In this document: piece by piece, positions 16,093 to 23,904 of the stretch
Layout: every line of letters begins with the position of its first letter
Numbering within the stretch: position 1 is the stretch's first letter
Assembly: GCA_016789905.1 (NCBI GenBank)
Contig: JAEUQC010000148.1
Span: forward strand, 1-64,000
Length of the DNA: 64,000 nt
Source: Bryobacterales bacterium
GTDB lineage: Bacteria > Acidobacteriota > Terriglobia > Bryobacterales > Bryobacteraceae
Direction: 5' to 3'
Made by a program: the position numbers and the translations under genes
The notes under the pieces: generated by a model
Told to the model about the DNA's origin: nothing
The model's input: the letters and a program-made list of their open reading frames with translations, nothing else
Database searches by the model: none

Positions 16093-17796
16093 CTACTTGT
16101 CGCCCAAGGCCTTAACCGTGTTGGCGGCGTTAGCAGTTACAGATTCACCCCAAAGGGCCGATTCGCCCCAAAGAGCACTTTCTCCCCAAAGGGCGCTGTA
16201 GCCCTGGGTGGTTGATTCTCCCCAAAGGGCGCTTTCCCCCCAAAGGGCGGAGGAGCCGGAGAGGAACTGGCTGGCTCCGTATATGATGCCTTCGCCCCAG
16301 AGAGCGGACTCGCCCCAGAGCGCACTTTCGCCCCAGAGGGCACTGTTGGCAAACGACAGATAGATGTGACCGTCGCGGATGATAGCGGTGGGAGATACGG
16401 CGGCGCCGGCGACTTTCGCGGTATCGGCGAGTGCGGCTTGGACATCCAGATAGCCCGCGCCTACGGTGAAGATGTCGCCCTGGATGTCGTAGGTCTGGCC
16501 AGTGCCAGGGTCCGTGGCGGTAGAGAAGACGGGGAGGACCTTGGCGGCGGTGCGCATGAGACGTGCCTTCACTTGGTCCGGGGTGAGTGTGGGATCTTTC
16601 TGAATGAGCAGCGCGGCGGCGCCAGAGACCATTGGGGCCGCAATGGAGGTGCCGCTTACTCTGTAGTAGAACCAGGAATCCAACGTGCTGGTGGTGCTGG
16701 TGTAGTAACTGCGAGGCACAATGTTCTGCGGGTAGGCGACGGACATGGTGCTGGACTTGGTGAAGACGGTGGAAACCACCGAGTTGCCCGGAGCGACGAT
16801 ATCCGGCTTAACGATATGGTCATAAGCGCTGGGGCCTTTGGAGGAGTAGCTGGCCATCTGATCGTCTGTGGGACTCGGGGTGTTCATCGTGCGGGTGGCG
16901 CCGACGGTGATGACGAGCGGATGGTTGGCCGGGGAAGTGATGGTGCCATAGCCCTTGGTTCCGAAGGAGTTGTCGCGACCGTAGTTGCCGGCGGCCACAA
17001 CGACGACGATGCCGTTCCGCCACAACTTTTCGACGGCGATGGTCAGCGGGTCCAATGCATAGCTTTCGTAGACTGGCCGGCCGAGGGAAAGGTTGGCGAC
17101 GCGGATGTTGTAGGTGGCTTTGAGGGCGATCACGCGTTCGATGGCGGCGATGACCTGCGTGTCGGTGCCGTACCCGGTGGCGTCAAGCACCTTCATGTTG
17201 ATAATGTTGACGGCCGGGGCGACGCCAGAAAGGTTGCGTGTGCCGCCTACCATCTTCACGACTTGTCCAGTGCCGCCGATGATGCCGGCAATGTGGGTGC
17301 CGTGACCATAAGAGTCCTGCACATTTGTCGATTGAGTGGGCAAAAACGACTGCTGGTAGACGAGAGCTGACTTGGAGCCTCTGTAGAGGTCGGTGTGCTG
17401 GTCGACGCCGGAGTCGATGATGGCAACGCCGATGCCGGCGCCCGTCCATTGGGAGCGTACCGCGTCGGTAAGCTGGATGCCGGCAGTGGCGTAGTCGAGT
17501 GACGGGCGGACCTTGCGAACCGGTGAAACATAATTGACATCAGTGTCAATCGCGAGACCAGGGAGTTCGGCGGCGTCGATTTCCATTTCCATGATCTTCG
17601 TGGCGGTGAACTTGTTCTTGACCTTGGCCTTCTTGTCCTTCACCTTTTTATCCTTCGCAGCGTCAAGGTCTGTCTTGAAGCTGACAAGCACGGTCACGGT
17701 ACCGGATTTCTTGGCCAGGTCCGCGGAAATCTTGGATTTACCGGCGGCGAAGTTTGCCGTCAGCAGGAGGGCGATTAGTAGTGCGGGTGTTCTCAT
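16093..17796 (-). CDS. Secreted S8 subtilisin-like protease with SALWGE repeats
   Basis: Protein of 567 residues. Signal peptide (1-19), a Lys/Asp-rich pro-region (about 20-100), then a subtilase domain with D128 (IIDSG), H165 (GHGTH), N271 (AAGN) and S384 (SGTSIAAP). The C-terminal 85 residues contain eight SALWGE copies in blocks of three, two and three, separated by short linkers. It is a paralogue of the downstream protease: same order of blocks, shared NLSLGRPxYESY and YSSKGP segments. It is the first gene of the pair. A hairpin lies 7 nt upstream of the start codon (17804-17837), and no good Shine-Dalgarno is visible. Confidence 0.92.
   Translation of the reverse strand: MRTPALLIALLLTANFAAGKSKISADLAKKSGTVTVLVSFKTDLDAAKDKKVKDKKAKVKNKFTATKIMEMEIDAAELPGLAIDTDVNYVSPVRKVRPSLDYATAGIQLTDAVRSQWTGAGIGVAIIDSGVDQHTDLYRGSKSALVYQQSFLPTQSTNVQDSYGHGTHIAGIIGGTGQVVKMVGGTRNLSGVAPAVNIINMKVLDATGYGTDTQVIAAIERVIALKATYNIRVANLSLGRPVYESYALDPLTIAVEKLWRNGIVVVVAAGNYGRDNSFGTKGYGTITSPANHPLVITVGATRTMNTPSPTDDQMASYSSKGPSAYDHIVKPDIVAPGNSVVSTVFTKSSTMSVAYPQNIVPRSYYTSTTSTLDSWFYYRVSGTSIAAPMVSGAAALLIQKDPTLTPDQVKARLMRTAAKVLPVFSTATDPGTGQTYDIQGDIFTVGAGYLDVQAALADTAKVAGAAVSPTAIIRDGHIYLSFANSALWGESALWGESALWGEGIIYGASQFLSGSSALWGESALWGESTTQGYSALWGESALWGESALWGESVTANAANTVKALGDK
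16141..16344 (-). repeat. Hexapeptide repeat, SALWGE x8 in three blocks
   Basis: Residues 485-552 of the 567-residue subtilase. Eight near-identical 18-bp units arranged 3+2+3, interrupted by a GIIYGASQFLSGS-type linker and a TTQGY linker. The blocks look like products of repeat expansion followed by interruption. Trp-Gly spacing of exactly six residues suggests a regular solenoid or binding surface; this is inference. Confidence 0.88.
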
Positions 17797-17803
17797 TGGA
17801 TTC

Positions 17804-17837
17804 GTACCGGCGGAGATGGTCTTTCCGCCTGTGGTAC
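17804..17837 (-). promoter_or_regulatory. Hairpin in the 5' leader of the subtilase pair
   Basis: An inverted repeat with inner stem GGCGGA/TCCGCC (9-nt loop) and outer stem GTACC/GGTAC, with a 3-nt bulge (TGT on the plus strand) between them on one side. On the minus strand it ends 7 nt before the ATG at 17796, where it would cover the region a ribosome must bind. I compared it by eye with the c-di-GMP-I riboswitch and T-box consensus and did not find their conserved bases. It is a possible translational control element. Confidence 0.4.
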
Positions 17838-17988
17838 CAGCGTAAATTCGTTCGGTCCTACGCTCAATGGAACGAAGGTTTGATTTTTACGTGGGAAAAG
17901 CACCTATATTTTTGAAACTAAAAGAGTTACTGCGACAATATGGCGCACGTTCGCGACTTTTTGTCCCATCTCGGGCGATAATGGAAAT

Positions 17989-18381
17989 GTGCCGCTCACA
18001 CTACCAGAAGACCAGGTGTATGCCACTATCGGAGACGATGGCTTCCATCGTCTAGTACATTCGTTCTACCGGCAAATCCCCGGCGACGACATCTTAGGAC
18101 CCATGTATCCAGCGGAGGATATGGCGGGGGCGGAGGCGCGGCTACGCGGGTTCTTAGTCTTTCGCTTTGGCGGTCCTCCGGCCTATATTCTGGAACGGGG
18201 TCATCCGCGGCTAGGAATGCGCCATGTGCCCTTCCCGATCGACGCGGCGGCAAGGGACCGCTGGATCCAACTAATGAACAACGCCTTCGCCGAGGCGGCC
18301 CTGCCCGCGGAGGCAGAGCAAACGCTGCGGGCGTTTTTTGAACACGTGGCGACGTTTTTGATCAACCGAAAGGAGAGCTAA
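17989..18381 (+). CDS. Truncated hemoglobin, group II-like
   Basis: Protein of 130 residues. It binds heme and small gases (O2, NO) and probably serves in oxygen or NO handling. Family marks are the B10 Tyr (Y27 in FYRQI), the MYP motif with an acidic residue (Y40-P-A-E-D), LRGFLVFRFGGP, the proximal F8 His (H79 in RHVPF), and the G8 Trp (W92 in RDRWIQLM) that typifies group II. Translation appears to start at GTG 17989 since no in-frame ATG precedes it and MPLT aligns with family N-termini. The DinB/YfiT gene follows after 3 bp, so they form a two-gene operon. Confidence 0.9.
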   Translation: MPLTLPEDQVYATIGDDGFHRLVHSFYRQIPGDDILGPMYPAEDMAGAEARLRGFLVFRFGGPPAYILERGHPRLGMRHVPFPIDAAARDRWIQLMNNAFAEAALPAEAEQTLRAFFEHVATFLINRKES

Positions 18382-18384
18382 GAA

Positions 18385-18909
18385 ATGGAAGATCCGCGGT
18401 ACCCGATTGGGAAGTTTCAGTTTGCCGGAGTATTGACGGAGGAGGACCGGGCGGCGGCGATTGATGTCATCGAGGGAACGCCGCTGGCGCTGCGGAAGGC
18501 GTTGCGCGGGTTGGGTGACGAGCAACTCGGGACGCCCTACCGGGACGGCGGGTGGACAGTACGTCAACTGGTCCATCACGTGGCTGACAGCCATCTAAAC
18601 GCCTATTGCCGGTTCAAACTGGCGTTGACAGAGGACAACCCCGCCATCAAGCCGTACGAAGAACAGCTCTGGGCGGAACTGGCGGACGGAAAAGAAGGGC
18701 CGGTGGGCTTGAGCCTGGCGCTGCTGGAGGCGCTCCACGCCCGATGGGGGCTGCTGTTGCGCTCGTTGACGCCGGAACAGTTTGCGCGCCCGCTTGTTCA
18801 CCCGGCTAGCGGTCAGCACACCATCGATTGGCTGTTGGCGATCTATGCCTGGCACGGTCCGCACCACATTGCGCATGTCACTGCACTGCGGAAGGCGCGG
18901 GGCTGGTAG
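18385..18909 (+). CDS. DinB/YfiT-type metal-dependent transferase (BstA-like)
   Basis: Protein of 174 residues, the size of Bacillus YfiT. The metal-binding His triad is visible as H65 (in HHVADSH), H160 and H164 (in WHGPHHIAH). Members are thiol S-transferases (bacillithiol transferase BstA) or related hydrolases used in detoxification. A GGAG site lies 9 nt before the ATG. It is 3 bp after the truncated hemoglobin gene. Which thiol, if any, it uses is unknown. The stop codon lies in a 12-bp palindrome shared with the convergent gene. Confidence 0.88.
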   Translation: MEDPRYPIGKFQFAGVLTEEDRAAAIDVIEGTPLALRKALRGLGDEQLGTPYRDGGWTVRQLVHHVADSHLNAYCRFKLALTEDNPAIKPYEEQLWAELADGKEGPVGLSLALLEALHARWGLLLRSLTPEQFARPLVHPASGQHTIDWLLAIYAWHGPHHIAHVTALRKARGW

Positions 18910-18917
18910 CCGGCTAC
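18906..18917. other. 12-bp palindrome spanning two convergent stop codons
   Basis: GTAGCCGGCTAC is a perfect palindrome. Its left half contains the TAG stop of the YfiT-like gene (plus) and its right half, read on the minus strand, the TAG stop of the 18914-19363 gene. Only 4 bp separate the two coding regions. With no T-run it is not a typical terminator. Confidence 0.5.
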
Positions 18918-19363
18918 AGTTTGACGCGGGGGTTACAAACCGGCCAAGGGGCGAAGCCAATTACAAGGGTCGAGCGGTCAACATACAAGTTCACATCCTG
19001 ACCGTTAATCTGCAGCAATTGAATGATGCCCTTGTCGCAGCTTTTCACCTTGGAGCGTTGTATCGCACCGGCTTTGGCGGCGTCGCTTTGCGGCCCCCAA
19101 TCGCGGAGGAACTGCTCCATTTTGTAGTCGCGGCAAGGGGTGGCATGTGTGCAGCCCCACATGGCGTAGGCACTTTGGAAATCCTGGCGTTCAAGCAACA
19201 CCAGGAACTCCTTCACCCGCGCTTCTTCTTTGTAGTTCCGGAAGAAAAACCATAAGACGCCGCCGAGGACCACGAGCGAAACCAGAGAATAGATAATTCG
19301 CTTGTTCCGTTTCTCGCGGCGCGCATCGGCGACGCCATAATTCTCGTCGAGTAGGTTGTTCAT
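18914..19363 (-). CDS. Single-pass membrane protein of unknown function
   Basis: Protein of 149 residues. A cytoplasmic, charged N-terminus (about 1-25) is followed by one hydrophobic helix (about 26-45) and a C-terminal domain of about 100 residues with five Cys (WGCTH, TPCRDY, KSCDKG, PVCNP and nearby). The domain resembles small periplasmic folds of the DUF4878/NTF2-like kind only loosely, so I do not assign a family. The ATG at 19363 is preferred for its GGGGGA ribosome site; an upstream extension to 19441 is Arg/Lys-rich and overlaps the OmpH gene. It is last in the minus-strand envelope gene series. Confidence 0.65.
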   Translation of the reverse strand: MNNLLDENYGVADARREKRNKRIIYSLVSLVVLGGVLWFFFRNYKEEARVKEFLVLLERQDFQSAYAMWGCTHATPCRDYKMEQFLRDWGPQSDAAKAGAIQRSKVKSCDKGIIQLLQINGQDVNLYVDRSTLVIGFAPWPVCNPRVKL

Positions 19364-19385
19364 GAAAGTCCCCCTGGCGGAGAAC

Positions 19386-19907
19386 TTACTTGGCCGGGTA
19401 CGCTTTGTTGTACTCGGCTGTCGCTTCCGCCGTGATTTCAAGAGCGGGCTTGAAGTAAACGGCGTTGGTTACGTCCACCACTACATCGAGCCCTTTGGTT
19501 TCCGACAGTTTTTTGACTACTTCGTTCATCCGCTGCGCGCTGCGGCCGAGAATGTCCTGCCGTTCGCGGTCTACTTCGCCCTGCAGGTCTTCGGTCAGGC
19601 GCTGCAACTCGCGCTGCTTGCGTTGCCCCTGTACGTTTAATTCCTGTTCCGCCTGGGGCGTGAGCTTTCCGGCCATGGTCTGTAGTTGACCCTGGATGGT
19701 CTGCAATTCCCGCTGGAGCGCTTCCGCTTTGTCCTGCCGTGGCTTGAACTTGGTTTCCAGGTCTTTCTGCGCTTTTTGAATCTCAGCCGTGTCGAGCACC
19801 GCCTTCTGCAGATTGATAATGGCCACCTTCACCTGCGCCGACGCCGTGGCGGCGCACGCCAGCAAAATTGCCGGCAAAACAAAACGAATCGTACGAATAC
19901 CGAACAT
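19386..19907 (-). CDS. OmpH/Skp family periplasmic chaperone
   Basis: Protein of 173 residues with a signal peptide (about 1-24, ending ASA-Q) and a long Gln/Glu/Lys-rich coiled coil (about 40-130). The start VKVAIINLQKAV and the end GLDVVVDVTNAVYFKPALEIT match OmpH/Skp. Skp holds unfolded outer-membrane proteins in the periplasm. In many genomes it sits by bamA and lpxD, but here it lies among a phosphatase, a DUF4920 gene and a PQQ enzyme, so it may be a paralogue. The ATG at 19907 follows a GGAGAG site; the longer frame to 19964 has no signal-like start. Confidence 0.87.
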   Translation of the reverse strand: MFGIRTIRFVLPAILLACAATASAQVKVAIINLQKAVLDTAEIQKAQKDLETKFKPRQDKAEALQRELQTIQGQLQTMAGKLTPQAEQELNVQGQRKQRELQRLTEDLQGEVDRERQDILGRSAQRMNEVVKKLSETKGLDVVVDVTNAVYFKPALEITAEATAEYNKAYPAK

Positions 19908-19969
19908 TTGACAGATCTCTCCTGAGTTCCCGCGAAGCGAAATCGATAACCAACAGATTAACACACGCC

Positions 19970-21526
19970 TTATCGGGTAAGCGCCTCTGCAAGGACGCGT
20001 CCCATGGAGCCCGCGGGTACTTCCACCTCCAAAATTGTTGCCAGCGTCGGCGCGATGTCGTTTACGGCGGCGGCCTGATGGTATCGGCCGGGTTTCACGC
20101 CAGGGCCCATCAGGATAATGGGAACGTGCGTGTCGTAACCGAACGGAGAACTGTGCGTGGTGCCGGATGTGCCGAACAGGTAGTAGGGCTCCAGAACCAC
20201 GACCAGGTCTGCTCCGCGCCCGGTGTTGTATCCGTTGGCGACGCGGCGGCCGGCCTTGTCCTGTCCGGTTTGCCCATTCAGTAGCTGCTCCTTGGTATAG
20301 ACACGGTAGACGTGCGGAATGTTCCGGAGTGTTTCGGCGGCGGCGGCGCGCACTTGGGCCGGGCCGTACTGTTCCACCAGCGCCGGGTCGAGATAGAACT
20401 GTTCAGGGCTCTTGCCGACGTACCATTTGCCGGGGCCGAACTTGGCGGTCAGCGTAGCTTCCACGGCGGCGATGACGTCCTTATCCTTCACGCGGCCGCC
20501 GGGCATTTTGCGTTCCGTGTTCACTTCCGGAATCGGCGGAATGCCGTGATCGGCAGTAAGCACGACCAGCACATTGCGCATGCCAATCTTCTTGTCGATA
20601 TATGCGAATAACTGGCCTAGCGCGCGATCAGTCTTGATGGACATGTCACGGGCTTCGGGCGAATCGGGACCGTAGGTATGGCCGACGATGTCGTTAGAGG
20701 AGAAACTGACGGCGAGGACGTCGGTGGCCGCGTGCTGCCCCAGTTTCTCGTTGTCGATGGCAAGCTGGGCCATTTCAACCAGGATTTCGTGGCCGAACGG
20801 ACTTTTTTCGACGTTCGAGTAGAACATCGTATCGGGCTTTGTCGTCATCGAGCGCAGCGCCGGCCCGCCCCATTGAGGGGTCCAAGGTTTGCCGAGGTAC
20901 TTGTCCGCCGGCCGACGGGCGTTGTGATCCGCCACCCATTTGGGCAGTTCCTTCATATACCAGGTAGAAGTGACCCAACTGCCGTTTTCAGACGCGAACC
21001 AGTAGGCGGCGTCGGCCATGCGGCCTGGCATCAGAATAGCGGAGCGGTCCTTCAGCGACAGGCCAATGGTCTTGGATTCTCCCCGCCGCGACATCTTGAT
21101 TTCGTCGGCGACGGTGGACACCAGGAGCCGTTTCGGCGTCGAGCCGACGCCGTTATCCCCAACCAGTTCGCTCGCCTCGTCCTGAACGGACGTGGTCACT
21201 TTTCCGATTTCCTTTTCGTACCATTCGTTAGCGACGATGCCGCTCAATACTGGCGATGCCCCGGTGAGCATCGTGGCGTGGCCGACGGCGGTGATCGTCG
21301 GCGCATGCTCATAGTTCGCGTTGGTGAATACAGCGCCCTGGTTCAGCAATTGAGCTAGTCCGGCGTTATATTCGCCGCGGAACTTTACCAGGTAGTCGTA
21401 CCGGAACTGGTCAACGGCGATGGCGAGCAGCAGTTTCGGCCGGCCGGAAGGGACGGCGGCGGGAGTCTGCGCCCAGAGACAGGAAAGGCTCGCGAGGGTC
21501 GCGAGCCTTAAAGTGGCTTTCTTCAT
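19970..21526 (-). CDS. Alkaline phosphatase family protein (PafA/NPP-like)
   Basis: Protein of 518 residues, exported (signal peptide about 1-19). It belongs to the alkaline phosphatase superfamily in its PafA-like branch: metal Asp39 in AVDQFRYDYL, the nucleophile Thr in PTITAVGHATMLTG (76-89), the second-metal set in SSNDIVGHTYGP, TADHGIPPIPE, and THSSPFGYDTHVPI near the end. It would hydrolyse phosphomonoesters or diesters in the periplasm. It is 3 bp downstream of the DUF4920 gene. Diesterase and monoesterase members are hard to separate without alignment. Confidence 0.87.
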   Translation of the reverse strand: MKKATLRLATLASLSCLWAQTPAAVPSGRPKLLLAIAVDQFRYDYLVKFRGEYNAGLAQLLNQGAVFTNANYEHAPTITAVGHATMLTGASPVLSGIVANEWYEKEIGKVTTSVQDEASELVGDNGVGSTPKRLLVSTVADEIKMSRRGESKTIGLSLKDRSAILMPGRMADAAYWFASENGSWVTSTWYMKELPKWVADHNARRPADKYLGKPWTPQWGGPALRSMTTKPDTMFYSNVEKSPFGHEILVEMAQLAIDNEKLGQHAATDVLAVSFSSNDIVGHTYGPDSPEARDMSIKTDRALGQLFAYIDKKIGMRNVLVVLTADHGIPPIPEVNTERKMPGGRVKDKDVIAAVEATLTAKFGPGKWYVGKSPEQFYLDPALVEQYGPAQVRAAAAETLRNIPHVYRVYTKEQLLNGQTGQDKAGRRVANGYNTGRGADLVVVLEPYYLFGTSGTTHSSPFGYDTHVPIILMGPGVKPGRYHQAAAVNDIAPTLATILEVEVPAGSMGRVLAEALTR

Positions 21527-21529
21527 TTG

Positions 21530-21973
21530 CTAATCGAGCAGGACTGCTCCGGTTCCTTGAATTTGATACATCGTCATGCCGCCTTTGATCTTGCTGGCGT
21601 CGAATTTCTGCCCGCGCTCCTCGGCCTCATGCTTGGCCCAGGCGACGGTCTGTTCCTGGTTCAGAACGATCTTCTTGAAGACGCCTTCGGCCACCGCATT
21701 GCGGCCGGCTCCGTTCTTCGGGAACATGATCTCGCCGTCCTTCACCTTCATGCGGATGCCCTTGTCGCCATCCTGGATTTGCATCCAGCATCCCATCATC
21801 TGGCACACCTCGGTGATTTTCCCTTTCACCTGGACCATCTTGCCGATATACGGATCTGGCGTGCCGAGAAGGGTGGCCACCGGGGTCGCCTCTTTCAGCG
21901 TCAGCCCTTTGCCGAATTTTTCCGCGCCGCACAGGGCGGCCACGCCGAGGGTGAACAAAACAAGAGTACGCAT
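21530..21973 (-). CDS. DUF4920 domain periplasmic protein
   Basis: Protein of 147 residues with a signal peptide (1-17). The core has the family pattern EVCQMMGCWMQI (two Cys, about residues 55-62) and a small OB-like beta barrel. DUF4920 function is unknown; the CxxxGCW motif suggests a metal or redox role. The ATG at 21973 gives a proper signal peptide; an open frame to 22147 overlaps the upstream gene and is discarded. It lies 20 bp after the PQQ dehydrogenase and 3 bp before the phosphatase, so the three are probably co-transcribed. Confidence 0.82.
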   Translation of the reverse strand: MRTLVLFTLGVAALCGAEKFGKGLTLKEATPVATLLGTPDPYIGKMVQVKGKITEVCQMMGCWMQIQDGDKGIRMKVKDGEIMFPKNGAGRNAVAEGVFKKIVLNQEQTVAWAKHEAEERGQKFDASKIKGGMTMYQIQGTGAVLLD

Positions 21974-21993
21974 ACCGCCATTATGCAGGAAAT

Positions 21994-23844
21994 TTAAGGC
22001 AGCGCATAGACCATGAGCGAATCGGCGAACGTGGTGTTGTATTTGTTGCCTCCGCCGGCGGCCACCACGATGTACTGTTTGCCGGTTTTGGGGCTGTGAA
22101 ATGTCATCGGATTGGCATGGCCGCTGGCCGGAAGGCGCGTCTCCCAAAGGCGCTTGCCGGTGTCTTTGTCGAAGGCACGGAAGCGGGCATCATTCGTGGC
22201 GGCTATAAAGACCAAGCCGCCGGCGGTGACCAGCGAGCCGCCTAGATTCGGTGTGCCGGTGGGCGGAACGCCGCGTTTGGTGAGTTCGTCGTATTCGCCG
22301 AGGGGGATGCGCCAGCGGAACTCGCCTTTATCCAGGTCGATGGCGGTGAGGTGGCCCCAAGGGGGCTGTTGGCACGGGTACAGATTGGGATCCCAGAAGC
22401 GCGAACTATTGGTGCCAACGCCTCGATTGCGGTACGGCACCAGCGAGCCGTCAGGCCGCTTTTCCTGACGGAATACCATCGCCACGTCCATGGAGTTGAC
22501 GTAGAGCGTGCGGGATTCGGGGTCAAAAGACGCGCCGCCCCAGTTGGTGCCGCCGTTGGTTCCCGGGAAGAGAATCGTTGTCTGCACCCCGAGCGGCGTA
22601 AATATTGGCTTCAACTGTGCGTCTTTCAGAATCGCTTCGCAAAATGCGCGGGATTCGGGGGTGACTTGCGTGAGTTCGTCTGGCGCCATCTTCTGCCGGG
22701 CAAAAGGGGGCGGCTTTGTCGGCCGCGGCTGCGTGGGCCAAGCGGATTCGCCGGGCACGCCGGACGGCGGGACGGGCATCTCCTCCACTGGGAAAATGGG
22801 CACGCCGGTGGCGCGGTCAAACAGGAACGTATAGCCGGTCTTGGCCACCTGGGCGACGGCGTCAATGACCTTGCCGTCCTTCTTCACGGTGACCAGCGCG
22901 GGTTGGGCCGGCAGGTCGTAGTCCCAAATGTTGTGGTGAATGGTTTGGAAGTGCCAAACGCGCTGACCGGTGGCTGCGTTAAGCGCGACAACTGAATCCC
23001 CAAACAGGTTCGCGCCTTTGCGGCCGGCGGCGTAGTAGTCAGGGGAGGGCGAAGTGAGTGGCAGGAAAACCAGTCCGCGCTTTTGGTCGAGCGACATGAC
23101 GGACCAGACGTTGGTGCCGCCGCGGTCCTTCCAGGAGTCGCCCTCCCAAGTGTCGTTCCCAAACTCTCCGGGGCGGGGGACGGTATGAAAGGTCCAGGCG
23201 AGTTTGCCGGTGAGGATATCGAAGGCGCGGACGTCGCCGGAGGGGCCCTGCGGGTCGCCGTCGGAGACCCAGGCGCCGGTGATTACCAGGTTCTTGAAGA
23301 TAACCGGTGGGGATGTAACGCCGTAACCGCGGTCCGGGAACTTGTCGGCGACGCCGGCGCGGAGGTCAATTGAACCGCCCGTGCCGAAGGCCGGATCGGG
23401 GAGGCCGGTCTTGGCGTCGAGCGAATAAAGGCGGCCGGCCTGTGTCCCATGCAGGATCCTTTCCTGCTTGCCATCAGTCCAGTAGGAACAACCGCGAGAG
23501 ATGAAGAGATTGGCGGCCTTGGTTTTGTCGATGCCGGGGTCGAAGGACCAGAGCTGTTTGCCGGTCTCGGGTTCGAGGGCGACAACGCGGTTAAAGGGGG
23601 TGGTGAGGTACATGACGCCGTTGGCGACAAGCGGTGTCGTCTCAAAGGCGGAGCGCATGACGTAGTTCTTGCCGTCGGCGATTTCGCCGGTCTTGAACTC
23701 CCACGAGAGTTTCAAACTGCCGACGTTGGCGCGATTGACCTGTTTCAGTTTGGAGTACTTCTGGCCGCCCGCGTCGCCTCCCCAGTGATGCCACTCTTGG
23801 GCATGGATCACGACGAGGGTAGCGAGAAAAAGGAGCGCGCGCAT
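21994..23844 (-). CDS. PQQ-dependent dehydrogenase, quinoprotein propeller
   Basis: Protein of 616 residues with a signal peptide (1-15) and an eight-bladed propeller built from tryptophan-docking repeats such as SLDAKTGLPDPAF, AFDILTGKLAWTFHTVP and ALNAATGQRVWHFQ. The blocks SPPVIFKNLVITG and HHNIWDYDLPAQPALV resemble the soluble part of membrane glucose dehydrogenase. It oxidises an alcohol or sugar in the periplasm using pyrroloquinoline quinone. No heme-binding CxxCH is present, so electrons must leave through a separate carrier. The substrate is not predictable, and no PQQ biosynthesis genes are in the window. Confidence 0.9.
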   Translation of the reverse strand: MRALLFLATLVVIHAQEWHHWGGDAGGQKYSKLKQVNRANVGSLKLSWEFKTGEIADGKNYVMRSAFETTPLVANGVMYLTTPFNRVVALEPETGKQLWSFDPGIDKTKAANLFISRGCSYWTDGKQERILHGTQAGRLYSLDAKTGLPDPAFGTGGSIDLRAGVADKFPDRGYGVTSPPVIFKNLVITGAWVSDGDPQGPSGDVRAFDILTGKLAWTFHTVPRPGEFGNDTWEGDSWKDRGGTNVWSVMSLDQKRGLVFLPLTSPSPDYYAAGRKGANLFGDSVVALNAATGQRVWHFQTIHHNIWDYDLPAQPALVTVKKDGKVIDAVAQVAKTGYTFLFDRATGVPIFPVEEMPVPPSGVPGESAWPTQPRPTKPPPFARQKMAPDELTQVTPESRAFCEAILKDAQLKPIFTPLGVQTTILFPGTNGGTNWGGASFDPESRTLYVNSMDVAMVFRQEKRPDGSLVPYRNRGVGTNSSRFWDPNLYPCQQPPWGHLTAIDLDKGEFRWRIPLGEYDELTKRGVPPTGTPNLGGSLVTAGGLVFIAATNDARFRAFDKDTGKRLWETRLPASGHANPMTFHSPKTGKQYIVVAAGGGNKYNTTFADSLMVYALP

Positions 23845-23904
23845 AGGATTGGTATATCACTTGCGCCGGGCGCACAGTGTAAGGGACCGATCCGCGCCGA
23901 AACT

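Noticed and set aside
14715..16115. Long plus-strand open frame (466 codons) opposite the subtilase
   Set aside because: Gly/Asp/Ala-rich low-complexity shadow of a real, motif-complete gene; no start context.
17804..17900. c-di-GMP-I riboswitch or T-box in the subtilase leader
   Set aside because: The conserved bases of both consensus structures are absent by eye; left as an unclassified hairpin.
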